From: Gammaproteobacteria bacterium
GTDB taxonomy: Bacteria > Pseudomonadota > Gammaproteobacteria > Arenicellales > Poriferihabitantaceae
Reading direction: 5' to 3'
Length of the DNA stretch: 6,201 bases
Assembly: GCA_020027415.1 (NCBI GenBank)
Contig: JAHRAW010000102.1
Coordinates: 1-6,201 of the forward strand
The position numbers and the translations under genes are program-made. Shown in pieces: positions 1 through 5,718 of the stretch; the stretch's first letter is position 1, and every line of letters begins with the position of its first letter. The notes below the pieces were generated by a model. The model ran no database searches. It saw nothing but the letters and a program-made list of their open reading frames with translations, and was not told where the DNA came from.

Positions 1-190
1 CATTGCCAAGCAGAATATCCAACCGCCCGCCGCTGGGCTGCCGGCGCTCTTTGCTTAATACTTCAACCGTGTCGCCCAAGCCTAAAATTTTCGGGTCGTC
101 CACAATCGCTTGTTGCAACCAGCGTTCGTCTTTGCCTAAATCGCGCACCCGCCTCGCTTTCAATTTAATATAGTCAAGTGGGTGGTCCAT
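1..190 (-). CDS. N-terminal part of a NucS/DUF91-like PD-(D/E)XK nuclease-type protein (runs off left edge)
   Basis: Reading leftward from ATG at 190-188 gives 63 codons without a stop, beginning MDHPLDYIKLKARRVRDLGK and cut by the window edge. GAGG lies about 9 bases before the ATG (ACTGCGAGGCTAACCG then ATG), which supports this start. Around residues 23-36 the protein reads ERWLQQAIVDDPKI, and near residue 55 it has GGRLDILL. A 'wLq..i..dP.iLGLGD' helix followed by a strand with 'GRlDiLl' resembles the core of NucS/DUF91-type restriction-endonuclease-fold proteins, where the Asp of GRLD is a metal-binding residue. The rest of the active site (the later ExK) would lie outside the window, so nuclease activity is an inference. 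It could also be a non-catalytic member of that fold. It is divergent from ghrA across a 135-bp gap. Confidence 0.65.
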   Translation of the reverse strand, partial: MDHPLDYIKLKARRVRDLGKDERWLQQAIVDDPKILGLGDTVEVLSKERRQPSGGRLDILLGN

Positions 191-206
191 CGGTTAGCCT
201 CGCAGT

Positions 207-236
207 TTGTGGAGATTCGGTAGGTTTTGGTATAGT
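207..236 (+). promoter_or_regulatory. Candidate extended -10 promoter for ghrA
   Basis: TGGTATAGT at 228-236 is an extended -10 element (TG, one base, then TATAGT, five of six matches to TATAAT). A weak -35, TTGTGG at 207-212, sits 18 bases upstream. This would start transcription near 243 and leave a leader of about 80 bases before ghrA. CAAAATT occurs twice in that leader, at 239-245 and 251-257. The call rests on consensus matching only. Confidence 0.35.
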
Positions 237-325
237 AGCAAAATTATCCGCAAAATTTTCACCCGCTACGGTTACAATCCAACCACAAACCACGCCGACT
301 CTCAGCGGCGAATTGGGGGCAACCG

Positions 326-1255
326 ATGCAAGAAGTGTTACTAATCAAAGCCGATTTAGAGCGCACCGACGAATGGGTCGCCGCCTTTGCCGATTTTGAT
401 GTGGAGGTGCGCGATTGGAATTCGCCGGGGAACGCCGAGCAAATTGATTATGCCTTAGTATGGCAGCCGGAAGCGGGCGCGCTGGCGCGCTTTCCCAATC
501 TTAAATTAATCTTCTCCATCGGCGCCGGCTTGGACCATTTGATGGGCGACAACATCGTGCCGCCCAACGTGTCGGTAATTCGCATGGTGGAACGCGTGCT
601 GACCGCCGGCATGACCGAGTATGTGCTGTACAACGTGCTGCGTTTTCACCGCTTCATGCCGCAGTATGAAGCCGACCAGCGCAATCAGGTGTGGAACGAA
701 CGCTTCCAAATTCCGGCTTGGGAACGGCGCGTCGGCATCCTCGGACTCGGCGTGTTGGGCGGCGCGGCGGCGGCGGCGTTGGCGGCGTTAGGTTTCGCGG
801 TCGCCGGCTGGAGCCGCTCCGAGAAAACCTTGCCCGGGGTGGTCTCGTATTACGGCAAGCCGCAACTGGCGCAATTCTTGGCGCGCACCGAAATACTGGT
901 GTGCTTGCTGCCGCTGACCGAACACACCGAAAATATCCTCAACGCCGACCACCTATCGCAACTGCCGAAAGGCGCGTTTGTGATTAACGCCGGGCGCGGC
1001 GGGCATTGCAATGAAGACGAATTATTGGCGGCGTTGGAGCGCGGACAAATTGCCGGCGCGGCGTTGGATGTGTTCAGAGAAGAACCGCTGCGGCAAAGCA
1101 GCCGCTTGTGGACGCATCCGCATGTTTATATCACCCCGCATATCGCCAGTATGACTGCGCCGGCCGCCAGCGCGCAGCATGTCATTGACAACATCACCCG
1201 CTTGCGCGCCGCGCAACCGCTGACGCATGTGGCGGATTTTGCGCGCGGGTATTAG
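326..1255 (+). CDS. ghrA: Glyoxylate/hydroxypyruvate reductase A (D-2-hydroxyacid dehydrogenase family)
   Basis: A 309-residue cytosolic oxidoreductase expected to reduce glyoxylate to glycolate and hydroxypyruvate to D-glycerate. E. coli GhrA has 312 residues. A GxGxxG dinucleotide-binding loop is at residues 138-145 (GILGLGVLG), followed by GWSRS at 161-165. The Arg and nearby Lys after the second strand, as in GhrA (CWSRTRK), suggest NADPH preference. The D-2-hydroxyacid dehydrogenase triad is visible: Arg224 in NAGRGG, Glu253 in FREEP and His272 in TPHIAS. The protein ends FARGY, matching the ARGY tail of E. coli GhrA, so the TAG stop at 1253-1255 is authentic by homology. The start ATG is preceded by GGGGG about 6 bases upstream. 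No co-directional gene is close enough to suggest an operon. The family assignment is strong; the exact substrate is inferred. Confidence 0.88.
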   Translation: MQEVLLIKADLERTDEWVAAFADFDVEVRDWNSPGNAEQIDYALVWQPEAGALARFPNLKLIFSIGAGLDHLMGDNIVPPNVSVIRMVERVLTAGMTEYVLYNVLRFHRFMPQYEADQRNQVWNERFQIPAWERRVGILGLGVLGGAAAAALAALGFAVAGWSRSEKTLPGVVSYYGKPQLAQFLARTEILVCLLPLTEHTENILNADHLSQLPKGAFVINAGRGGHCNEDELLAALERGQIAGAALDVFREEPLRQSSRLWTHPHVYITPHIASMTAPAASAQHVIDNITRLRAAQPLTHVADFARGY

Positions 1256-1286
1256 GCATACGATTAGGCATAAAATTAGGCATGAG
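1251..1286 (+). repeat. Three 12-bp tandem units (ATTAGGCAT core) covering the ghrA stop
   Basis: ATTAGGCAT occurs at 1251-1259, 1263-1271 and 1275-1283, exactly 12 bases apart; each unit ends in three variable bases (ACG, AAA, GAG). The first copy contains the ghrA stop. Because 12 is a multiple of three, every copy places a TAG in the ghrA frame (1253, 1265, 1277), with TAA at 1271 and TGA at 1283 as further in-frame stops. It looks like a local slippage duplication. No terminator hairpin is associated with it. Confidence 0.8.
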
Positions 1287-1335
1287 TACGGCGCGGTCGG
1301 AATTTAGCAAAAGACGATTGAGGATCGCAAACCGA

Positions 1336-1368
1336 TTGATAGAAAGTTGCAACCGCATGCTGTATAAA
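1336..1368 (+). promoter_or_regulatory. Weak candidate promoter for the PhyH-type oxygenase gene
   Basis: TATAAA at 1363-1368 is a five-of-six -10 match. The nearest good -35 hexamer, TTGATA at 1336-1341, is 21 bases away, longer than the usual 16-18. The site is plausible because it lies in the 170-bp gap upstream of the gene and would give a leader of about 50 bases. The spacing makes it doubtful. Confidence 0.22.
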
Positions 1369-1425
1369 CATTCATGTAGCGACTAACCCGTCCCATCCAA
1401 CCTTCCATGCTGCGAGGATCCGCCG

Positions 1426-2223
1426 ATGCCGATGCCCGAAAACCTCAAAGACGACTATGACAAACTGGGATTTTTATCTCCGGTCACAGTCCTCAGTCGC
1501 GCGCAAGCACTGCACCACCGCCAACTCATGCAAAAAGCGGAACGCCGCCTCGGAGCGGTGCATTATCTGGCAAAGATACATGCTATTTTGCGCTCGCCCT
1601 ATCAACTGGCGACCCACCCGACGATACTGAATGTAGTGGAACAGATTTTAGGCGCGGATATTCTGCTCTACAACACCGCCTATATCATCAAGGAAGCGAA
1701 CTCGCCGGCGCATGTGAGTTGGCATCAAGATTTAACCTACTGGGGCTTGGATGGCGATGCGCAGGTGTCGGTGTGGCTGGCGTTGTCAACCGCGGATGCG
1801 CGCAGCGGGTGCATGCGCATGATTCCCGGCAGTCACCGCGCCGGACCCAGCGCGCACGATACTTCGGCTCAGGATGAAACCAATGTGCTCTACCAAAGCC
1901 AAACGGTGCACGGGGTGAACGAACCAGACGCGGTGTATTGTCCGCTGGCAAGCGGGCAGGCTTCGTTTCATCACGGCTGGACTTTGCATTGCTCGCCGCC
2001 CAATCGCAGCGATGACCGCCGCATCGGGCTGAACATTCAATATATCGCGCCGCATGTGAAGCAAACCAAGGCGACCGGCAGCAGCGCGTTGTTGGTGCGC
2101 GGCGAAGACCGCTTTCATCACTACCAACCCGAAACCCCGCCGCGCCGCGATTTTGCGCCCGCGGCGATGGCGTGGCACGCGCAGCAACAGAAATTGTATG
2201 TGGATATCGTCGCTAACGCCTGA
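1426..2223 (+). CDS. Phytanoyl-CoA dioxygenase (PhyH) family Fe(II)/2-oxoglutarate oxygenase
   Basis: A 265-residue cytosolic enzyme of the PhyH family, non-heme iron oxygenases that couple substrate hydroxylation to decarboxylation of 2-oxoglutarate. The iron-binding HxD is in SWHQDLTYW (His100, Asp102). The distal ligand is most likely His188 in HGWTLHCSPPNRS, a segment typical of the family, and Arg198 or Arg199 just after it is the expected 2-oxoglutarate contact. GCMRMIPGSHRAG at 128-140 is the conserved 'G.m..iPGSH' strand. The length fits a complete member. GAGGA at 1414-1418, 7 bases before ATG 1426, favours this start over the in-frame ATG at 1432. The substrate cannot be told: bacterial members hydroxylate very diverse small molecules. 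It follows ghrA after 170 bp, so co-transcription is uncertain, and it converges with the next gene across 29 bp. Confidence 0.88.
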   Translation: MPMPENLKDDYDKLGFLSPVTVLSRAQALHHRQLMQKAERRLGAVHYLAKIHAILRSPYQLATHPTILNVVEQILGADILLYNTAYIIKEANSPAHVSWHQDLTYWGLDGDAQVSVWLALSTADARSGCMRMIPGSHRAGPSAHDTSAQDETNVLYQSQTVHGVNEPDAVYCPLASGQASFHHGWTLHCSPPNRSDDRRIGLNIQYIAPHVKQTKATGSSALLVRGEDRFHHYQPETPPRRDFAPAAMAWHAQQQKLYVDIVANA

Positions 2224-2252
2224 ACCGAGCGGAAATAGAAATGGAGAAAAGG

Positions 2253-2606
2253 TCAGAGATTAAAACGTTTTCTGAGAAAATACTGCACTGCGTATCTTTT
2301 GCGGTAACTCAGTAATTTGCCGAGGTCGCCGTTCGCATCCAACAACGGCAAGATGAGAGAGACCGAAGATTGGTCAAGCGGCAAGCCAGCCAGCGGGCAT
2401 CCCTCGCAGTGCAAGGTCTTAAAAAACACGCTCTGCCCAATCGCATAGTTGCTGGACGAGGAATAATCACCCCCGCCGCCACCCGTGCCACCGCCGGCAG
2501 CCCCCGAACCGCTACCGCCGGCGCCGCCACCCGAAGCCAAACTCCAGTTGGCGAAGCCGCCGACCAGCAACACCGCCAGTAAAATAAGCGTTATTTTATT
2601 TGCCAT
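2253..2606 (-). CDS. Small exported glycine-rich protein with a CxxCP motif (cytochrome c-like, no heme histidine)
   Basis: A 117-residue protein of unknown function. Residues 1-24 form a signal peptide: Lys4, hydrophobic ITLILLAVLLVGGF, and a probable cleavage after WSLA. Residues 25-47 are a Gly/Ser/Ala linker. The C-terminal part of about 65 residues begins YAIGQSVFFKTLHCEGCPL (Cys67, Cys70, Pro71) and ends with a helix of the kind YRKRYAVQYFLRKRFNL. The 'G..vF....C..C' opening and the 'r.av..yL..Rf' closing helix recall small c-type cytochromes, but the heme-ligand His of CxxCH is Pro here, so covalent heme with normal ligation is unlikely. The two Cys could instead form a disulfide or bind metal. 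Start ATG 2606 has AGGTG about 6 bases upstream. It is divergent from the GT-C gene (78-bp gap). I am confident it is an exported protein; the cytochrome relationship is inferred. Confidence 0.72.
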   Translation of the reverse strand: MANKITLILLAVLLVGGFANWSLASGGGAGGSGSGAAGGGTGGGGGDYSSSSNYAIGQSVFFKTLHCEGCPLAGLPLDQSSVSLILPLLDANGDLGKLLSYRKRYAVQYFLRKRFNL

Positions 2607-2653
2607 TTGTGCACCTGATATTGAGAAAGTCGCATGGTGGAAAATCCAATCTG

Positions 2654-2664
2654 TACTTTATAAG
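2654..2664. promoter_or_regulatory. Shared AT-rich -10 region between divergent genes
   Basis: TACTTTATAAG contains the palindrome TTATAA (2658-2663). On the plus strand TATAAG (2659-2664) could be a -10 for the GT-C gene, starting transcription near 2671 with a leader of only about 14 bases. On the minus strand TATAAA could serve the glycine-rich protein gene, with TTGCGC 15 bases upstream as a poor -35. No strong -35 is visible in either direction. Confidence 0.25.
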
Positions 2665-2684
2665 AAATCCGTCCCCCGCGCAAG

Positions 2685-3989
2685 ATGCATATTCCGCAAT
2701 TTTCTCAACCTTGGCGGGCCGCCACGCTGGCGGGCGGCGGATGCGCGCTGGGCTACTGGTATCTCGCGCATGCATCCAATCTGCCGTCCGGAATTGGCTT
2801 GTTTGAATTTCTTGGCGGGCATTTTTTGATCACCGCCATATTGTTTGGATACTACTTCTACTGCGCGCGCGGCGACAACCAGCCCGGCTATGCGCCGATT
2901 ATCCTGTGGGCGGTGGTTTTCAGAATCATCGGTATTTCCGGTTCGCCGATACTGGAAGACGACCATTTTCGTTATTTGCTGGATGGCTGCGTGTTCGTGC
3001 AAACGGGCACGCCGTATGGTATTTCACCGGCGTCCATGTTCGTCGCCAACGACCTGCCGACGGCATGCCAACACCTGCTGAGTCGCGTCAATAATCCGGC
3101 GTTGCCGACTATTTATGCTCCGGTGTTGCAATTTATTTTCGCCGCCGCGCACTTAATCTCCCCGGTCAACATCAAAGTTCTGCAAGCCGTTGTGTCGCTG
3201 TTTGACCTCGCGCTAATCGGGCTGCTCTGCCGTTATGCGCCGGCTCGTTTTGTCATGCTGTATGCCTGGTCGCCGCTGCTCATCAAGGAACTCAGTTTCA
3301 CCGCGCACCCGGATGTAATCGGCGTCACCTTGCTGATGGCGGCTTTTCACCTGCGAAAACTGGACCGGCCGGGCTGGGCGGCGGGGCTGATGGCGATGGC
3401 GTGCGCCGCCAAAGTATTTGCCGGGTTGCTGTTGCCGTTCCTGCTGTTTCGCTTGGCGTTTCGGTATTGGCTATTGTGCGCGGCGATATTAGCCGGGTTG
3501 TATTTGCCGTTCCTGCTACAAGGCGCGAGCGATCTCGCGGTGCTGGGCGTGTTCGTGCAACGCTGGCAATTCAACGCCAGTTTGTTTCTGCCGACGACCT
3601 ATTATTTTGACAACTTGTGGGCGCGCGCGCTCTGTTTCGGCTTGTTTGCGCTGTGGTGGGGGGCCTATTTTCGGTGCTGGGCGCGGGCAAAAACGGGCGC
3701 GGTTTTCCCTCGCGGGGAATGGGTGTTCGGCGTATTTTTGTTGTTCTCGCCGGTGCTTCATCCATGGTATGTGGTTTGGTTGCTGCCCTTTGCGGCGCTC
3801 CGCCCCCAGGCTTGGGCATGGACTCTGGCGACCGCGGCGCCACTTGCGTATGTTTCCGGGCTGCACTACCTTGCGCCCGGTTTGAGCGTTCATCAAATCG
3901 CGCCGTGGGCGTATTACGCGCAGGTTGTGGCGGTGGCGGCGGCGCTGATGGTGGACGGGTGGCGCGCGCGCCGCGCCGGCGCAGATTAA
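2685..3989 (+). CDS. Multi-pass membrane glycosyltransferase of GT-C type (GT87/MptB-like)
   Basis: A 434-residue integral inner-membrane protein with roughly 10-12 hydrophobic helices, for example around 44-60, 70-86, 208-222, 228-256, 259-278, 347-369 and 374-392. Features typical of GT-C enzymes that use polyprenyl-phosphate sugars are: an acidic cluster in the first large outer loop (Glu91-Asp92-Asp93 in ILEDDHFRYLLDG), a nearby 'G.PY' turn (GTPYGISPA, 108-116), a 'P.iYaPvlQ.iF' segment at 141-152, an 'HPD' at 208-210, and SPVLHPWYVVWLLPF at 355-369. This points to transfer of a hexose from a lipid-linked donor on the periplasmic face; donor and acceptor are unknown. The ATG start has no visible Shine-Dalgarno sequence, and the next in-frame ATG (codon 118) would delete the catalytic loop, so 2685 is kept. 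Its stop lies two bases from the convergent GT2 gene. The GT-C class is well supported; the precise family is less certain. Confidence 0.8.
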   Translation: MHIPQFSQPWRAATLAGGGCALGYWYLAHASNLPSGIGLFEFLGGHFLITAILFGYYFYCARGDNQPGYAPIILWAVVFRIIGISGSPILEDDHFRYLLDGCVFVQTGTPYGISPASMFVANDLPTACQHLLSRVNNPALPTIYAPVLQFIFAAAHLISPVNIKVLQAVVSLFDLALIGLLCRYAPARFVMLYAWSPLLIKELSFTAHPDVIGVTLLMAAFHLRKLDRPGWAAGLMAMACAAKVFAGLLLPFLLFRLAFRYWLLCAAILAGLYLPFLLQGASDLAVLGVFVQRWQFNASLFLPTTYYFDNLWARALCFGLFALWWGAYFRCWARAKTGAVFPRGEWVFGVFLLFSPVLHPWYVVWLLPFAALRPQAWAWTLATAAPLAYVSGLHYLAPGLSVHQIAPWAYYAQVVAVAAALMVDGWRARRAGAD

Positions 3990-3991
3990 AC

Positions 3992-4675
3992 TCAGCGCAC
4001 CGCCAGTTTCAGCGTCCAGTAGAAAATCTTGTACGCCGCCATCAGCGAGCCGCGCACGGTGCCGGAAATTTTGGATTTGCCGATGCGCTTGCGATAGCGC
4101 ACCGGCACCTCCAAAACAGGAACGCCCATCCGCGCGGCTTTGAGTTGCATCTCCGCGGTCCAGCCATAATCCAGGTCGGTCATGCGCATGCGCTGCAAGG
4201 TGTCACGGCGAATGCAACGCATCGGCCCCAGGTCGGTGTAGCGCACGCCATACAACAGCGCGATTACGCAACACGCCAAGCCATTGCCGAAACGCTGGTG
4301 TAGCGACAGCGCCGAGGCTGCGCGCGATTGCCGAAGCCGCGTGCCAATCACCAGTTCCGCGCGCCCGCTGGCGACCGGCTGGATGACCGTTTCAAGGTCC
4401 GCCGGATAATCGCTGTGGTCGGCGTCCATGAAGGCAAGCAAGTCACCGCGCGCGCGTTTTATTCCCGCCTGACACGCGGCGCCGTAGCCAACCCTTGCCT
4501 CATACACCACCTTCGCCCCATGCGCGCGCGCGATCGCCGCGGTCGCATCGTTGGAGCCGTTATCCACCACGATGACATGGTCAATAATCGGCGGAATTTC
4601 TCGCAGGGTTGGGGCGATGGAAGTCGCCTCATTGCGCGCAGGGATGATCAGCGTGACGGCGCGGTGCGCGATCAC
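3992..4675 (-). CDS. Family 2 glycosyltransferase, polyprenyl-phosphate sugar transferase-like
   Basis: A 227-residue cytoplasmic GT-A-fold enzyme. It opens with VTLIIPARNE (7-16), then VIVVDNGSNDATAAIA (34-49) for nucleotide-sugar binding, and the metal-binding DxD in FMDADHSD (Asp84, Asp86). TDLGPMRCI (147-155), YGWTAEMQLKAARMG (170-184) and VPVRYRKRIGKSKISGT (190-206) are characteristic of the branch related to dolichyl/polyprenyl-phosphate glucosyl- and mannosyltransferases. It lacks C-terminal membrane spans, although the last 20 residues form an amphipathic helix that could touch the membrane. Its likely job is to transfer a sugar from an NDP-sugar to a lipid phosphate or another acceptor. 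Translation starts at GTG 4675, and GTGA overlaps the TGA of the upstream DUF547 gene, indicating translational coupling; no strong independent ribosome site is seen. The nearby GT-C enzyme is a plausible user of its product. Confidence 0.88.
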   Translation of the reverse strand: MIAHRAVTLIIPARNEATSIAPTLREIPPIIDHVIVVDNGSNDATAAIARAHGAKVVYEARVGYGAACQAGIKRARGDLLAFMDADHSDYPADLETVIQPVASGRAELVIGTRLRQSRAASALSLHQRFGNGLACCVIALLYGVRYTDLGPMRCIRRDTLQRMRMTDLDYGWTAEMQLKAARMGVPVLEVPVRYRKRIGKSKISGTVRGSLMAAYKIFYWTLKLAVR

Positions 4676-5520
4676 TGCGCCACCGCGCGCGCATCATTCA
4701 GCGCCCAATCATAAAAAAAATCGTCAATGGCGTTGACGCGTTGCAGCCGCTGGCGCAGCGACGGTTGCGCGTAGTGTTTGATATGCGCAAGCACTTGCCG
4801 CTGGTTGGCGCCGAAATCCTCCGCATACCATTGAAATAAACTGGACACGATTAATTTGTCGTCCACAAACCGCGCGCCGCGCGGATGATTGATATATTGG
4901 CGCGCGGCGGCATCCAACATGGCTTCCAAATTATCGGCGGTGTACGCGCGCGGCGGCAAGTTGGGACACCCGATGGAGGCGCAATTAAACGCATAGTGCA
5001 CCCGGTTGTCGCCGAACACCGGGCGTACGATGCGGTGTTCTATATCGTCCAGACTGAGTTGCATGCCCTCAACCATGGTTAATTTTTCTTGCCACGGGCC
5101 TTTTTTTAGCCAACTTGCCCAGCCAAAACCAATATCGCGGATGCTGTCCACTGGGTAGTGATCCAGAATCACTCGCACGGTGACCGCGTTATACAAGTTG
5201 ATCCAGTACGCCATCTGTTGCGCGGCGGCAAGATCGGTCACCATGGTGTTTTCCAACATCGCGATGTAGGCTTGCAATTTGGCATAGTCGGCGGCTGGCA
5301 CCGCTTGATAATCAAAGCGCGTGATGCCGTCTTCGCCGTTGCGCGCATAGCGCGCCAATAAATCATCCCAACTCTGGTGCGGTACGGTTTCGCCGGCATG
5401 CGGCTTGCGCTGTTGCCAGTGGGTGAAATCTTGCGCCGCCGCCGGCGCCACGCCGCCCGCCAAGCCCAACCAAATCGCGCACCACATCGCATACATCGGG
5501 GTTGCAAATCGTTTCATCAT
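4672..5520 (-). CDS. Exported DUF547 domain protein
   Basis: A 282-residue protein with a signal peptide: Met-Met-Lys-Arg, hydrophobic MWCAIWLGLAGGVAPA, and a probable cleavage after APAAA near residue 29. The DUF547 domain covers about 50-250, with hallmark motifs MAYWINLYNAVTV (103-115), YPVDSIRDIG (122-131), GPW (141-143), LSLDDIEHRIVRPVFGDNRV (155-174), HYAFNCASIGCPNLPPRAY (175-193) and LFQWYAEDF (228-236). His175, Cys180 and Cys185 are the likely functional residues. The family has no firmly established activity, so I assign none; the protein should be periplasmic or envelope-associated. AGGAG lies 12 bases before ATG 5520, a rather long spacing, and a second ATG follows at once. It is the first gene of a two-gene operon with the GT2 enzyme (4-base overlap), suggesting a shared task in envelope carbohydrate metabolism. 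Confidence 0.9.
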   Translation of the reverse strand: MMKRFATPMYAMWCAIWLGLAGGVAPAAAQDFTHWQQRKPHAGETVPHQSWDDLLARYARNGEDGITRFDYQAVPAADYAKLQAYIAMLENTMVTDLAAAQQMAYWINLYNAVTVRVILDHYPVDSIRDIGFGWASWLKKGPWQEKLTMVEGMQLSLDDIEHRIVRPVFGDNRVHYAFNCASIGCPNLPPRAYTADNLEAMLDAAARQYINHPRGARFVDDKLIVSSLFQWYAEDFGANQRQVLAHIKHYAQPSLRQRLQRVNAIDDFFYDWALNDARAVAQ

Positions 5521-5588
5521 ATTAGGGGTCGGCTCCTATCAGACTGCGCGGTGAATATCTCAGGTTTGTCATGGCCTGCATCCTCTAA

Positions 5589-5640
5589 CCATACCACGCT
5601 TTGTGCATTGTGCACGCCGACTCGGGTGCAATTGGTATGG
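5589..5640. repeat. Nested inverted repeat between the DUF547 and yggX genes
   Basis: CCATACCA (5589-5596) and TGGTATGG (5633-5640) are perfect 8-bp inverted arms 36 bases apart. Two smaller dyads lie inside: GTGCA-TTG-TGCAC (5603-5615) and CCG-ACT-CGG (5617-5625). As RNA this could fold into a three-way junction; as DNA the outer arms could be a split operator. The right arm overlaps the candidate yggX -35. There is no following T-run, so it is not a standard terminator. Confidence 0.55.
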
Positions 5641-5660
5641 CGGCAACAGCGGGATAGAAT
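5632..5660 (+). promoter_or_regulatory. Candidate sigma-70-type promoter for yggX
   Basis: TTGGTA (5632-5637, four of six) and TAGAAT (5655-5660, five of six) are separated by 17 bases, predicting a start near 5667 and a leader of about 50 bases. An alternative -10, TATACT at 5674-5679, lacks a -35 at proper spacing. The leader also holds AATTGA twice (5688-5693 and 5702-5707). The assignment is by consensus only. Confidence 0.35.
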
Positions 5661-5718
5661 ATGAGATATGGGATATACTACGGCATCAATTGAACGGGAT
5701 GAATTGACCGACAAAGCC

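Noticed and set aside
178..399. A 73-codon plus-strand frame in the gap before ghrA
   Set aside because: It overlaps the ghrA start and the divergent gene's start, and its product has no family resemblance.
1786..2187. A 133-codon minus-strand frame within the PhyH-type gene
   Set aside because: It is antisense to a gene with a full set of catalytic motifs and has no recognisable domain or ribosome site.
2253..2275. Possible terminator hairpin (TCAGA/TCTGA around AAAACGTTTT) at the PhyH/glycine-rich gene junction
   Set aside because: The stem is short and AT-rich with an imperfect centre and no T-run in either direction, and it lies inside the 3' codons of the minus-strand gene.
3617..4303. 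A 228-codon plus-strand open frame spanning the GT-C and GT2 gene ends
   Set aside because: It lies out of frame over two well-supported genes on opposite strands, is rich in Arg, Gly and Ala as expected for a GC-rich shadow frame, and shows no family motif.
4328..4714. A 128-codon plus-strand frame antisense to the GT2 gene
   Set aside because: It lies antisense to conserved GT2 motifs and its product has shadow-like composition; the minus-strand protein explains the sequence.
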